Shown here piece by piece: positions 8,664 to 17,519 of a stretch of 64,000 bases of DNA; the stretch's first letter is position 1; each line of letters begins with the position of its first letter. The stretch covers positions 62,001 through 126,000 of the forward strand of contig NZ_JNYQ01000002.1 of NCBI RefSeq assembly GCF_000717245.1, in the 5' to 3' direction. This DNA comes from Kitasatospora papulosa. Lineage in GTDB: Bacteria; Actinomycetota; Actinomycetes; Streptomycetales; Streptomycetaceae. The position numbers and the translations under genes were made by a program. The notes under the pieces are model-generated. The model saw only the letters and a program-made list of their open reading frames with translations. It was not told where the DNA came from and made no database searches.

Positions 8664-9383
8664 TCAGCCGGCCTCCGTCTTCGCGATGCCCGGCACCCCG
8701 GACGCCCCCGCGGACGTACGTATGCGGGTCCAGGGGGTGAGCAGCCGCTGGGCACCGAGCAGCAGCAGGTCCGCCGCGACCGCGAGCAGCACGCAGAGCA
8801 CGGACGCGGTGAGCACCTGGGCCTTGAAGAAGCTCGGCAGCGCGTCCTCGATGAGATTGCCGAGTCCGCCCTTCCCGACGAGGGAGCCGACCGTGGTCAG
8901 CGCCACCGTCGAGACCGTCGCGATCCGCAGGCCGGCCATCAGCGCGGGCAGCGCCAGGGGGAGTTCGACCTCCCAGAGGAGCCGGACCGGGCCGTACCCC
9001 ATGCCCGTCGCGGCCTCCCTGGCCTCCTGCGGAACCGCTTCGAGGCCCGCCAGGATGTTGCGTACGAGGATGGTCAGCGAGTAGAGCACCAGGCCGGTGA
9101 CCACGAGCGCCGCGGACAGCCCGAACAGGGGCAGAAGCAGCGAGAACATCGCCAGGGACGGCACGGTGTAGAGCACGGTGGTCAGCCCCAGCACCGGGCC
9201 CGCGAAATGCCGGCCGCGGCGCGCGAGCAGCGCGAGCGGAAATGCCACCGCGAGCCCTATCAGCACGGAAGCCGCCGTGATCCAGATGTGCTGGACGGTC
9301 GCCTCGGTCAACTCATGGCTGCGGGAGCGCAGATACTCCCCGCAGATCCAGTCGTTCGCCACCAGGCAGTTCTGTCCGGCCAT
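8664..9383 (-). CDS. Osmoprotectant ABC transporter permease (ProZ/OpuCB type)
   Basis: 239 aa from ATG 9383, which has AGGAGGTG eight bases upstream; the longer open frame beyond it has no such site. An N-terminal segment with two Cys (AGQNCLVANDWICGEYL) precedes five or six membrane spans. The EAA-like loop reads LEAVPQEAREAATGMGYG, followed by SLVGKGGLGNLI. It is first in the three-gene importer operon. A 142-bp gap separates it from the divergent ATPase gene and should hold both promoters; osmotic control is likely from the family but no operator is evident. Confidence 0.88.
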   Translation of the reverse strand: MAGQNCLVANDWICGEYLRSRSHELTEATVQHIWITAASVLIGLAVAFPLALLARRGRHFAGPVLGLTTVLYTVPSLAMFSLLLPLFGLSAALVVTGLVLYSLTILVRNILAGLEAVPQEAREAATGMGYGPVRLLWEVELPLALPALMAGLRIATVSTVALTTVGSLVGKGGLGNLIEDALPSFFKAQVLTASVLCVLLAVAADLLLLGAQRLLTPWTRIRTSAGASGVPGIAKTEAG

Positions 9384-9525
9384 CCGTCCCCACCTCCTGT
9401 TCACCGTCGCGACGCCGTACCGGGTTCCGGTCCTGGGAGACCCTATCCCCGACCACCGACAATCGCCGAGGCTGTCGTATTCCGGCAACATGGCCTTCAC
9501 AGAACCCGCGTCACAATGGGGAATC

Positions 9526-10716
9526 ATGATCCGTTTCGAGCACGTCACCAAGCGGTACGAGGACGGCACCACCGCCGTCGACGACCTTTCCTTCGAGGTC
9601 GCCGAGGGTGAACTGGTCACGCTCGTCGGACCTTCCGGCTGCGGCAAGACGACCACCATGAAAATGGTGAACCGTCTCACCGAACCGACCGACGGCCGGA
9701 TATTTCTCGACGGGGACGACATATCGGCCATCGACCCCGTCAGACTCCGCCGCCGTATCGGCTACGTGATCCAGCAGGTGGGCCTCTTCCCGCACAAGAC
9801 GGTCCTGGAGAACACGGCGACCGTCCCCCATCTCCTGGGCTGGGGAAGGGAAAAGGGCAGGAAGCGCGCGGCCGAACTGCTCGATCTGGTCGGACTCGAT
9901 CCTTCCGTATATGGCGCCCGCTATCCCGAGCAGCTTTCCGGCGGCCAGCGCCAGCGCGTGGGTGTGGCCCGGGCCCTGGCGGCCGATCCGCCGGTCCTGC
10001 TGATGGACGAGCCATTCGGCGCGGTCGACCCGGTCGTACGGGAAAGGCTGCAGAACGAATTCCTGAAACTGCAGGCGCAGGTCCGCAAGACCGTCCTCTT
10101 CGTCACCCATGACATCGAGGAGGCCGTCCGTCTCGGCGACCGGATCGCCGTGTACGGGAACGGGCGCATCGAGCAGTTCGACACCCCGGCCACGGTGCTC
10201 GGAGCTCCCGCGACGCCGTACGTCGCCGACTTCGTCGGGGCGGACCGCGGGCTGAAGCGGCTCTCGGTCACTCCCGTCGAGGAGAGCGATCTGGACCAGC
10301 CGCCGGTCGTCCACCTCGACGATCCGCTGGCGAAGGCGACCGCACGGCTCCGGGCCGACGGCGCGCGCTGGGCGGTCGTCCTGGACGGTCAGGACAACCT
10401 GCACGGCTGGATCCCCGCGGACGACGGGACGACGGGCGACGGAGCGACCGCCGGGGGCACGGTCCGTGAGCACGCACGGCGGATGGAGGCGTGGCTCCCG
10501 CTCGGCGCTCCGCTCAAACAGGCCTTCGCCACGATGCTGCAGCACGACGCGGGCTGGATCGCCGTCGTCGACGAGGAGGGTGCCGGCCGGTTCCTGGGCG
10601 TACTCACCCCGGCCCGCCTGCACGAGGCGCTGCGCCGCTCGATCGACGCGGACGCACAGGACGTGCCGCGCGCCGACGTCGCCGTGGAGACCGTGGCGGG
10701 CGTCACCTCCCGCTGA
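9526..10716 (+). CDS. Osmoprotectant ABC transporter ATPase with CBS-type C-terminal region (ProV/OpuCA)
   Basis: 396 aa. Walker A GPSGCGKT, signature LSGGQRQR, Walker B VLLMDEP and the switch His in VTHD are intact, so it is an active ATPase. The last ~130 residues have the look of a CBS pair (VHLDDPLAKATARL, WAVVLDG, then WLPLGAPLKQAF, GRFLGVLTPARLHEAL). In OpuA-type transporters this region senses ionic strength or cyclic di-AMP. It is divergent from the permease/binding-protein operon. ATG 9526 is preceded by GGGG at short spacing; the protein begins exactly at the family start. Confidence 0.9.
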   Translation: MIRFEHVTKRYEDGTTAVDDLSFEVAEGELVTLVGPSGCGKTTTMKMVNRLTEPTDGRIFLDGDDISAIDPVRLRRRIGYVIQQVGLFPHKTVLENTATVPHLLGWGREKGRKRAAELLDLVGLDPSVYGARYPEQLSGGQRQRVGVARALAADPPVLLMDEPFGAVDPVVRERLQNEFLKLQAQVRKTVLFVTHDIEEAVRLGDRIAVYGNGRIEQFDTPATVLGAPATPYVADFVGADRGLKRLSVTPVEESDLDQPPVVHLDDPLAKATARLRADGARWAVVLDGQDNLHGWIPADDGTTGDGATAGGTVREHARRMEAWLPLGAPLKQAFATMLQHDAGWIAVVDEEGAGRFLGVLTPARLHEALRRSIDADAQDVPRADVAVETVAGVTSR

Positions 10717-10915
10717 GGGCGGGGGCCGGCACCGCCGTCCGGCTCAACGCGCGCGAGCGGATCCGGGCGGACGGGCCGGGCGGCGGAAGCGGGCGCGGGG
10801 CGCTCCCACCGCGGGGCTCACGCGTACGGTGCCCGCCCGGACCGGCGCCGCGTCCGGCGACGGTCACCACGCCGGGGCGGCCCGACCTCCCCCGTACCGG
10901 GCCTAGGCTGGTCGC

Positions 10916-11776
10916 ATGAGTACGTTGCGAGGACGGGGCACGGTGCGGGGTCTGCCGGAGTGGGACCGCTGCGCGGTCATGGGAGTCGTCAATGTGACGC
11001 CCGACTCCTTCTCCGACGGCGGTCACTGGTTCGACACCACGGCAGCGATCAAGCACGGCCTCGAACTGGTGGCCGAAGGTGCGGATCTGATCGACGTCGG
11101 CGGTGAGTCGACCCGCCCGGGCGCGAGCAGGGTGGACGAGGCCGAGGAACTGCGACGCGTGATCCCCGTCGTCCGGGGGCTGGCCTCCGAGGGCGTCACC
11201 GTCTCCGTGGACACCATGCGCGCCGTCGTCGCCGAACAGTCCGTGGCCGCCGGCGCGGCGCTGGTCAACGACGTGAGCGGCGGCCTCGCCGATCCGGGCA
11301 TGATCCCGGCCGTCGCCGACGCCGGAGTGCCGTTCGTCGTCATGCACTGGCGCGGTTTCAGCGAGTCGATGAACAGCCGGGCGGTCTACGGGGACGTCGT
11401 CGGGGAGGTCGTCGCCGAGCTCCGCGAGCGCATGGAGGCCGTGATCGAGGGCGGGGTCGCGCCCGAGCGGCTGGTGATCGATCCGGGGCTCGGCTTCGCC
11501 AAGGACGCCGCCCAGGACCTCGCGCTCGTCGCCCACCTCGACCGGCTGCGCGACCTGGGCAGGCCCCTGCTCGTCGCCGCCTCCCGCAAGAGGTTCCTCG
11601 GCCATGTCCTGGCGGCCGAGGGCGCGGCCCCGCCCCCGGCCCGTGAGCGGGACGCCGCGACGGCCGCGGTCTCCGCCCTCTCCGCCGCCGCGGGCGCCTG
11701 GGCGGTCCGGGTGCACGCGGTACGGCCGACGGCGGACGCGGTCCGGGTCGCCCGCGCCGTCGAGGGTGCCGCGTGA
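10916..11776 (+). CDS. folP: Dihydropteroate synthase
   Basis: 286 aa. It joins p-aminobenzoate to the pterin pyrophosphate made by FolK, giving dihydropteroate; it is the sulfonamide target. Family motifs are clear: VMGVVNVTPDSFSDGG near the N-terminus, DVGGESTRPG, LVNDVSG, VIDPGLGFAKD and ASRKRF. The start is ATG 10916. The stop overlaps the next gene (GTGA at 11773), opening the unit folP, NTF2-like gene, folB, folK, DUF3180 gene. Streptomyces often have more than one folP; this copy sits with folB and folK, so it is the biosynthetic one. Confidence 0.95.
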   Translation: MSTLRGRGTVRGLPEWDRCAVMGVVNVTPDSFSDGGHWFDTTAAIKHGLELVAEGADLIDVGGESTRPGASRVDEAEELRRVIPVVRGLASEGVTVSVDTMRAVVAEQSVAAGAALVNDVSGGLADPGMIPAVADAGVPFVVMHWRGFSESMNSRAVYGDVVGEVVAELRERMEAVIEGGVAPERLVIDPGLGFAKDAAQDLALVAHLDRLRDLGRPLLVAASRKRFLGHVLAAEGAAPPPARERDAATAAVSALSAAAGAWAVRVHAVRPTADAVRVARAVEGAA

Positions 11777-12255
11777 GCGCCGCGCGCGACGACCACGAGG
11801 AGGCCGCGGCGGACATCGCCGCGGTCGAGCAGGCGAACACCGCCTTCTACGAGGCGATGGAACGCGGCGACCTCGACGGGCTCTCGGACCTGTGGCTGCC
11901 CGGCGAGGACCTCACCGTCTCCTGCGTCCACCCGGGCTGGCCGGTACTCACGGGCCGCGGCGAGGTGCTGCGGAGCTACGCGTTGATCATGGCCAACACC
12001 GAGTACATCCAGTTCTTCCTGACCGATGTCGGGGTCGCGATGACCGGGGACACCGCCCTCGTGACCTGCACCGAGAACATCCTCAGCGGTGGCCCCGCCG
12101 AGGAGGGCAGCTCGCTCGGACCGCTCGTCGGCCAGCTCGTCGTCGCCACCAACGTGTTCCGGCGCACACCGGACGGCTGGAAGCTCTGGTCCCACCACGG
12201 TTCACCCGTACTGGCGGAAACCGGTGAGGAAGAGGACGAGGAACCGACCGTCTGA
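11773..12255 (+). CDS. NTF2-like / SnoaL-like protein inside the folate operon
   Basis: 160 aa with the nuclear transport factor 2 fold signature: an N-terminal helix (VEQANTAFYEAMERGDLDGL), then LWLPGEDLTVSCVHPGWPV, a GRGEVLRSY helix and C-terminal strands ending FRRTPDGWKLWSHHGSPV. Such domains serve as small-molecule enzymes or binding proteins. GTG 11773 overlaps the folP stop, and folB follows 194 bp later. Its position suggests a role linked to pterin or folate metabolism, but no catalytic residues are assignable. Confidence 0.75.
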   Translation: MSAARDDHEEAAADIAAVEQANTAFYEAMERGDLDGLSDLWLPGEDLTVSCVHPGWPVLTGRGEVLRSYALIMANTEYIQFFLTDVGVAMTGDTALVTCTENILSGGPAEEGSSLGPLVGQLVVATNVFRRTPDGWKLWSHHGSPVLAETGEEEDEEPTV

Positions 12256-12449
12256 GCGGACGGGACGGAGCGCGGGGATTGGGCCCCCGATCACAGGGTA
12301 TACGCGGCTTCCCAACTCCCCGGCCGGGCCGGTCCGCGCCCCCGCGGGCGGGAGCTGTCGGTGCCCGCGGGTAGATTCGAAAGACGGCACCTCATCGCAC
12401 GCACGCGGCCGGGTGCCTCAGGAGACGACGAACAGCAGGAGTGATTCGC

Positions 12450-12809
12450 GTGGATCGTGTCGCGCTGCGCGGCCTCAAGGCCCGTGGGTACCACGGTGTC
12501 TTCCCCAGGGAACGTGAAGAGGGCCAGACCTTCATCGTGGACCTGGTGCTCGGGCTTGACACCCGCCCCGCGGCAGCCGCCGACGACCTGTCGAAGACGG
12601 TGCACTACGGCGTGGTCGCGGAGGAAGTGGTCGACGTCGTCCAAGGTGAGCCGGTCGATCTGATCGAGACGCTCGCGGAACGCATCGCGCAGCAGTGCCT
12701 CAAGCACGAAGGGGTCCAGGAGGTCGAGGTCGTCGTCCACAAGCCGGACGCCCCCATCACCGTCCCCTTCGACGACGTGACCATCACCATCACCCGGAGC
12801 CGAGCATGA
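12450..12809 (+). CDS. folB: Dihydroneopterin aldolase
   Basis: 119 aa, the usual FolB length. It splits dihydroneopterin to 6-hydroxymethyl-dihydropterin and glycolaldehyde. Motifs: VALRGLKARGYHGVFPRERE (catalytic Tyr and Glu region), VHYGVVAEEVVDVV, LIETLAERIAQQCL and a final VVVHKPDAPI with the catalytic Lys. GTG 12450 has AGGAG (12437-12441) eight bases upstream; the GTG at 12441 overlaps that site and is unlikely. The stop overlaps the folK start as ATGA. Confidence 0.93.
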   Translation: MDRVALRGLKARGYHGVFPREREEGQTFIVDLVLGLDTRPAAAADDLSKTVHYGVVAEEVVDVVQGEPVDLIETLAERIAQQCLKHEGVQEVEVVVHKPDAPITVPFDDVTITITRSRA

Positions 12810-13417
12810 CTGCATTTTCCACCGAGGGGCAGAGCGACCCGACCGTACAGCCGGTTCCCGCAGCCGTGGTCGAGCAGGTCGACGCGGCCGACGTCACCCT
12901 CTCCAACCCCAAACGGGCCGTGATCTCCCTCGGCTCCAACCTCGGCAACCGCCTGGACACGATCCAGGGGGCCATCGACGCCCTGGAGGACACCCCCGGC
13001 CTCCGGGTCAAGGCGGTCTCCCCGGTCTACGAGACGGAGCCCTGGGGCGTCGACCCCGGCTCCCAGCCGTCGTACTTCAACGCGGTCATCATCGTCAAGA
13101 CGACCCTGCCCCCCTCGTCGCTGCTGGAGCGCGGCCAGGCCATCGAGGAGGCCTTCGACCGGGTCCGGGAGGAGCGCTGGGGCCCGCGCACCATCGACGT
13201 CGACATCGTGTCGTACGCCGACGTGGTCTCCGACGACCCGCTGCTGACCCTTCCGCACCCGCGCGCCCGCGAGCGCGCCTTCGTCCTCGCCCCCTGGCAC
13301 GACGTGGACCCGGAGGCCCAGCTGCCCGGCGTCGGCCCGGTCGCCGACCTCCTGGCAGGTGTGGGCCGCGACGGAGTGCTTCCCCGGCCCGACCTGGAAC
13401 TCCGTCTCCCCGAGTAG
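12806..13417 (+). CDS. folK: 2-amino-4-hydroxy-6-hydroxymethyldihydropteridine pyrophosphokinase
   Basis: 203 aa. It transfers pyrophosphate from ATP to the FolB product, forming the FolP substrate. The core is AVISLGSNLGNRLDTIQGAI, VYETEPWG, YFNAVI and the signature ERWGPRTIDVDIV with its metal-binding Asp pair, then LPHPRARERAFVLAP. About 35 extra residues precede the core (TEGQSDPTVQPVPAAVVEQV), an N-terminal extension that seems disordered. ATG 12806 overlaps the folB stop, so translation is coupled. Confidence 0.94.
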   Translation: MTAFSTEGQSDPTVQPVPAAVVEQVDAADVTLSNPKRAVISLGSNLGNRLDTIQGAIDALEDTPGLRVKAVSPVYETEPWGVDPGSQPSYFNAVIIVKTTLPPSSLLERGQAIEEAFDRVREERWGPRTIDVDIVSYADVVSDDPLLTLPHPRARERAFVLAPWHDVDPEAQLPGVGPVADLLAGVGRDGVLPRPDLELRLPE

Positions 13418-13486
13418 TCGTTAGGCTCAAGGACGACCGTCCGCGGGCGGCGACACGGGCAACGGCGACGAAGGGCGGCACTCTCG

Positions 13487-13972
13487 GTGAAGCAACTACG
13501 GCTCGGCCTCCTGGCCGGACTCTTCGCCGGAGCCGGCGTGCTGTCCTGGGGCGCGGCCCGCCTCTGGGACGCCCTGGGGACGCTCCCCAGCGTGCCGCTC
13601 GCCGCACCCGTCGTGCTGGCCGTGATCGCCGTCGTCCTGCTGGCGACGGCACTCTCCATCCGGGCACGCCTGCGCGCCCAGCGGGAGCGGCGCCCCGGGG
13701 CCAAGGGCGTGGAGCCGATGATGGCCGCCCGCGCACTGGTCTTCGGCCAGGCGAGCGCACTCGTCGCCGCCCTGGTCGCCGGGATGTACGGCGGCACCTG
13801 TGTCTTCCTGCTCAGCCTCCTGGACGTCCCGCCCCGCCGGGATCAGGCCATCTACGCGGGCTCCGCCGTCCTGGCCGGCGTCGCGGTCGTGGCCGCCGCC
13901 GTCTTCCTCGAACGGGTCTGCAAGCTCCCGGACGACGGGGACGACGAGCGGAACACCGCACAGGCCGCCTGA
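13487..13972 (+). CDS. DUF3180 membrane protein
   Basis: 161 aa with four hydrophobic segments (about residues 4-25, 38-58, 86-105 and 118-138) and basic loops such as RARLRAQRERRPG. This is the DUF3180 pattern, which in actinobacteria is typically found just after folK; function unknown. GTG 13487 starts about 70 bp after folK and is probably in the same transcript. Its 3' end converges on the VOC gene, with only 28 bp between. Confidence 0.8.
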   Translation: MKQLRLGLLAGLFAGAGVLSWGAARLWDALGTLPSVPLAAPVVLAVIAVVLLATALSIRARLRAQRERRPGAKGVEPMMAARALVFGQASALVAALVAGMYGGTCVFLLSLLDVPPRRDQAIYAGSAVLAGVAVVAAAVFLERVCKLPDDGDDERNTAQAA

Positions 13973-14000
13973 GGGACCCTCCCGGCCGTCCCGGCCCGCC

Positions 14001-14351
14001 TCAGTCGGCCACCGGGTTCTCGATCAGGGTGACCCGGTTGCCGTCGGGATCGTGGACCGCCGCGAACCTCACCTCGCGTGCACCCGGCTGGATCTCACCC
14101 GCCCCGATCCCGCGGTCCGCGAGATCCGAGAGCGCCTGGTCCAGATCGTCGACCACCAGATTCACCAGCGTCCCGCCGGCCTGCTCGGGCGATTCGAAGA
14201 CCTGGAGCCAGGCGTAGGGCGAGATGTGCCAGTCGGCCAGCCCGTCCATCGGCCGGGCATCGGCGGGGCGGCCGAAGAGCCTCTCGTACCACTCCACCGC
14301 CGGCTCGATGGCCATGACGGGGGCTACGGCGAGCACATGAGTGAAGGACAT
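14001..14351 (-). CDS. VOC (glyoxalase/bleomycin resistance) family protein
   Basis: 116 aa, one VOC module pair: FTHVLAVAPVMAIEPAVEWYERLFGRPAD at the N-terminus, with the second half ending EVRFAAVHDPDGNRVTLIEN. The start ATG 14351 has GAGAGGAG upstream. Metal ligands expected of glyoxalase I are not all obvious, so catalysis or simple ligand binding are both possible. It lies between the DUF3180 gene (convergent) and folE, 120 bp downstream of the latter on the same strand. Confidence 0.75.
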   Translation of the reverse strand: MSFTHVLAVAPVMAIEPAVEWYERLFGRPADARPMDGLADWHISPYAWLQVFESPEQAGGTLVNLVVDDLDQALSDLADRGIGAGEIQPGAREVRFAAVHDPDGNRVTLIENPVAD

Positions 14352-14471
14352 GGGGCTCCTCTCCCGGTGGCCCCGGCTCCTGCGGCCGGACCCACCACTG
14401 TCGACTCCCCCCACCGCTCGAACTCATCGGTGCCCCACGTCCCGGGCCCTGGTGGCGTGTCCCCCGCCGGG

Positions 14472-15077
14472 TCAGCGCGCCATGATGAGGCTCATGGCCT
14501 CGGCACGCGTCGCCGGATCACGGAGCTGGCCACGGACCGCGGACGTGAGCGTCTTCGCTCCGGGCTTGCGGATGCCGCGCATCGACATGCACATGTGCTC
14601 GCACTCGACGACCACGATGACCCCGCGCGGCTCCAGGATCGCCATCAGGGACTCGGCGATCTGCGTGGTGAGACGCTCCTGGACCTGCGGCCGCCGGGCG
14701 TAGACGTCGACCAGCCGCGCCAGCTTCGAGAGCCCGGTGATCTTGCCGGTGGTCGCCGGGATGTAGCCCACGTGCGCGACCCCGCGGAACGGAACCAGGT
14801 GGTGCTCACAGGTACTGAACACCTCGATGTCCTTGACCAGCACCATCTCGTCGTGGCCGAGATCGAACGTCGTCGTCAGGACGTCCTCGGGCTCCTGGTG
14901 GAGGCCCGCGAATATCTCCTTGTACGCACGTGCCACTCGGCCCGGCGTCTCGCGCAGGCCCTCACGGTCGGGGTCCTCGCCGACAGCGATGAGGAGCTCC
15001 CGAACAGCCGCCTCGGCCCGCTTCTCGTCGAAAACGCCGATCGAGCCCTGCCCGTCGAGCGTCACCGGGTCGGTCAT
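14472..15077 (-). CDS. folE: GTP cyclohydrolase I
   Basis: 201 aa. It converts GTP to dihydroneopterin triphosphate, the first step of pterin/folate synthesis. Motifs: REGLRETPGRVARAY, FSTCEHHLVPF with zinc-binding Cys and catalytic His residues, GLSKLARLVD, and VVECEHMCMSMRGIRKPG with the second zinc Cys. The ATG is at 15077. A terminator lies between ftsH and folE (15167-15203), so folE probably has its own promoter in 15078-15160, unlike genomes where ftsH and folE are one transcript. Confidence 0.95.
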   Translation of the reverse strand: MTDPVTLDGQGSIGVFDEKRAEAAVRELLIAVGEDPDREGLRETPGRVARAYKEIFAGLHQEPEDVLTTTFDLGHDEMVLVKDIEVFSTCEHHLVPFRGVAHVGYIPATTGKITGLSKLARLVDVYARRPQVQERLTTQIAESLMAILEPRGVIVVVECEHMCMSMRGIRKPGAKTLTSAVRGQLRDPATRAEAMSLIMAR

Positions 15078-15166
15078 TCTGTGCCTCGTTCCTCTGTGCA
15101 GTCACATGCGCGGACCCGCCCGGCCCTCACGGAATTTCGGCAGGCACAGCGCAGGCATACGAAAAA

Positions 15167-15203
15167 GCCGCGCCCCCACAGGCTAGAACCTGGGGGGCGC
15201 GGC
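15167..15203 (-). terminator. Rho-independent terminator of ftsH
   Basis: A perfect 11-bp stem GCCGCGCCCCC/GGGGGCGCGGC (15167-15177 with 15193-15203), with a small inner AGG/CCT pairing in the loop. Read on the minus strand it is followed by TTTTT (15166-15162). It separates ftsH from folE. Confidence 0.85.
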
Positions 15204-15260
15204 ATCCATTCCGGGCCTGGTGGAGGCCCCGTGACAGGGGCCACACCGGGTCGGGCCGGA

Positions 15261-17309
15261 TCAGCTCTCGGGACGGTCCTCGGGGACTGCCTCCGTGGAC
15301 GTGCCGTTGCTCTTCGTCATGTCCGTCGGGGCGATCTCCGGAGTACCCGAACCGTTGGCGGAGCCGTTGGTGAGGGCGAGCTCCTTGGGAGAGAGCACGG
15401 GCGGACGCGTCGACGGGGTGCGCCGGGCAGAACCGGTCCACGCCGGGCGAGCCGGGCGCTTCACGATCGGGGCGAAGATCTCGGCGATCTGCTCCTTGCC
15501 GAGCGTCTCCTTCTCGAGGAGCTCGAGGACCAGGGCGTCGAGGATGTCGCGGTTCTCGACGAGAATCTCCCACGCGTCGTTGTGCGCGGTCTCGATGAGC
15601 TTCTTGACCTCTTCGTCGACGAGCGCGGCGACCTCTTCCGAGTAGTCGCGCTGGTGTCCCATCTCCCGGCCCACGAACGGCTCGGTGTTGTCTCCACCGA
15701 ACTTGATCGCACCGAGGCGCTCCGTCATGCCGTACTGCGTGACCATCGCGCGGGCCGTGGCAGTGGCCTTCTCGATGTCGTTGGCGGCACCGGTCGTCGG
15801 GTCGTGGAAGACCAGCTCCTCGGCCGCGCGCCCGCCCAGCATGTACGCCAGCTGGTCGAGCATCTCGTTGCGCGTCGTGGAGTACTTGTCCTCCTCCGGG
15901 AGCACCATCGTGTAACCGAGGGCACGGCCGCGGGAGAGGATCGTGATCTTGTGGACCGGGTCCGACTGGGGTGAGGCCGCCGCGACCAGGGCGTGTCCGC
16001 CCTCGTGGTACGCGGTGATCTTCTTTTCCTTCTCGGACATGATCCGGGTCCGCTTCTGCGGTCCCGCCACGACGCGGTCGATGGCCTCGTCGAGCATGTG
16101 GTTGTCGATCAGCTTCTTGTTGCTTCGCGCCGTGAGGAGCGCCGCTTCGTTCAGCACGTTCGACAGATCGGCACCGGTGAAGCCGGGCGTACGACGGGCG
16201 ACCGCGTTGAGGTCGACGTCCTCCGCGACCGGCTTGCCCTTCTGGTGCACCTTGAGGATCTCGAGGCGGCCCTGCATGTCCGGACGGTCGACGGCGATCT
16301 GCCGGTCGAAACGCCCCGGACGCAGCAGCGCCGGGTCCAGGATGTCCGGCCGGTTCGTGGCGGCGATCAGGATGACGCCGCCCTTCACGTCGAAGCCGTC
16401 CATCTCGACGAGCAGCTGATTGAGCGTCTGCTCGCGCTCGTCGTGACCGCCGCCCATGCCGGCACCGCGGTGCCGTCCGACGGCGTCGATCTCGTCGACG
16501 AAGACGATCGCCGGAGCGTTCGCCTTGGCCTGCTCGAAGAGGTCACGGACACGGGAGGCACCGACACCGACGAACATCTCGACGAAGTCGGAACCGGAGA
16601 TCGAGTAGAACGGGACGCCCGCCTCGCCCGCGACCGCGCGAGCGAGCAACGTCTTGCCCGTACCGGGCGGCCCGTACAGCAGGACGCCCTTGGGGATCTT
16701 GGCGCCGACGGCCTGGAACTTCGCCGGCTCCTGGAGGAATTCCTTGATCTCGTACAGTTCCTCGACGGCCTCGTCCGACCCCGCCACATCGGCGAACGTC
16801 GTCTTCGGCGTGTCCTTGGTGATCAGCTTGGCCTTGGACTTGCCGAACTGCATGACCTTGGAGCCGCCGCCCTGCATCTGATTCATCAGAAACAGGAACA
16901 CGACCACGATCAGGACGAAGGGCAGCAGCGAGAGAAGGATCGAGACGAACGGGGACTGCTTCGACGGCGAGACGGTGTAACCCTTCTCGATGTCACCGCT
17001 CTCGAACTTCTTCTGCAACGTGTCGGCGAGCTCGACGCCCTGGTTGCCGATGTAGCTCGCCTGGAACTTGCTGCCGGACTCGCCCTCGAGCTTCTGCTTG
17101 TCCTTCAGCTCGATCTTCAGGATCTGTTCGTCACCGGTGGTCAGCTTGGCCTGCTCCACCTGGTTCTTGCTGATCGCCTGGATCACCTTGCCGGTGTCCA
17201 CCGTCTTGTAGCCGCCGGACGAGCCGACGACCTGCATCAACACGACCACGGCGAGGACGGCCAGCACGATCCACATGACCGGCCCACGGAAGTATCGCTT
17301 CACGTCCAT
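15261..17309 (-). CDS. ftsH: ATP-dependent membrane zinc metalloprotease FtsH
   Basis: 682 aa. It is an AAA+ protease that extracts and degrades membrane and cytosolic proteins. Two membrane spans (about 10-30 and 122-142) flank the extracellular domain. Walker A GPPGTGKT is at 213-220, Walker B IVFVDEIDAV near 268-277, the SRH arginines are in ATNRPDILDPALLRPGRFDRQ, and zinc motif HEGGH is at 435-439. The ~65-residue tail after PARPAWTG is Ser/Thr/Asn/Gly-rich and seems disordered. The ATG is at 17309 and hpt ends 210 bp upstream. Confidence 0.96.
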   Translation of the reverse strand: MDVKRYFRGPVMWIVLAVLAVVVLMQVVGSSGGYKTVDTGKVIQAISKNQVEQAKLTTGDEQILKIELKDKQKLEGESGSKFQASYIGNQGVELADTLQKKFESGDIEKGYTVSPSKQSPFVSILLSLLPFVLIVVVFLFLMNQMQGGGSKVMQFGKSKAKLITKDTPKTTFADVAGSDEAVEELYEIKEFLQEPAKFQAVGAKIPKGVLLYGPPGTGKTLLARAVAGEAGVPFYSISGSDFVEMFVGVGASRVRDLFEQAKANAPAIVFVDEIDAVGRHRGAGMGGGHDEREQTLNQLLVEMDGFDVKGGVILIAATNRPDILDPALLRPGRFDRQIAVDRPDMQGRLEILKVHQKGKPVAEDVDLNAVARRTPGFTGADLSNVLNEAALLTARSNKKLIDNHMLDEAIDRVVAGPQKRTRIMSEKEKKITAYHEGGHALVAAASPQSDPVHKITILSRGRALGYTMVLPEEDKYSTTRNEMLDQLAYMLGGRAAEELVFHDPTTGAANDIEKATATARAMVTQYGMTERLGAIKFGGDNTEPFVGREMGHQRDYSEEVAALVDEEVKKLIETAHNDAWEILVENRDILDALVLELLEKETLGKEQIAEIFAPIVKRPARPAWTGSARRTPSTRPPVLSPKELALTNGSANGSGTPEIAPTDMTKSNGTSTEAVPEDRPES

Positions 17310-17481
17310 CCATACGGAGCGAAGTCGCCCCGTCCCTCCTGCCCGTAGGTAAATGCTGCTGTGAGAAAAGACTGTGCTTCGGACGGTACCCCAGCATTGT
17401 CACCCGTGACCGCAGGGGACGTCTGACAAACCCGTCCTCGAAGGCTCCAACGGCGCGAAGGCCGCGAGGGTTCCCGGGAGT

Positions 17482-17499
17482 CCGGCCGGGTTCGGCCGG
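17482..17499 (-). terminator. Hairpin after hpt
   Basis: CCGGCCG-GGTT-CGGCCGG, a 7-bp perfect stem with a 4-base loop, lies 20 bp past the hpt stop. There is no T-run. It likely ends the tilS-hpt message before ftsH. Confidence 0.5.
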
Positions 17500-17519
17500 G
17501 CCCTGCCTGGGCGGTTACC

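Noticed and set aside
6840..9611. A 923-codon open frame opposite the binding-protein and permease genes
   Set aside because: Antisense shadow of the osmoprotectant operon.
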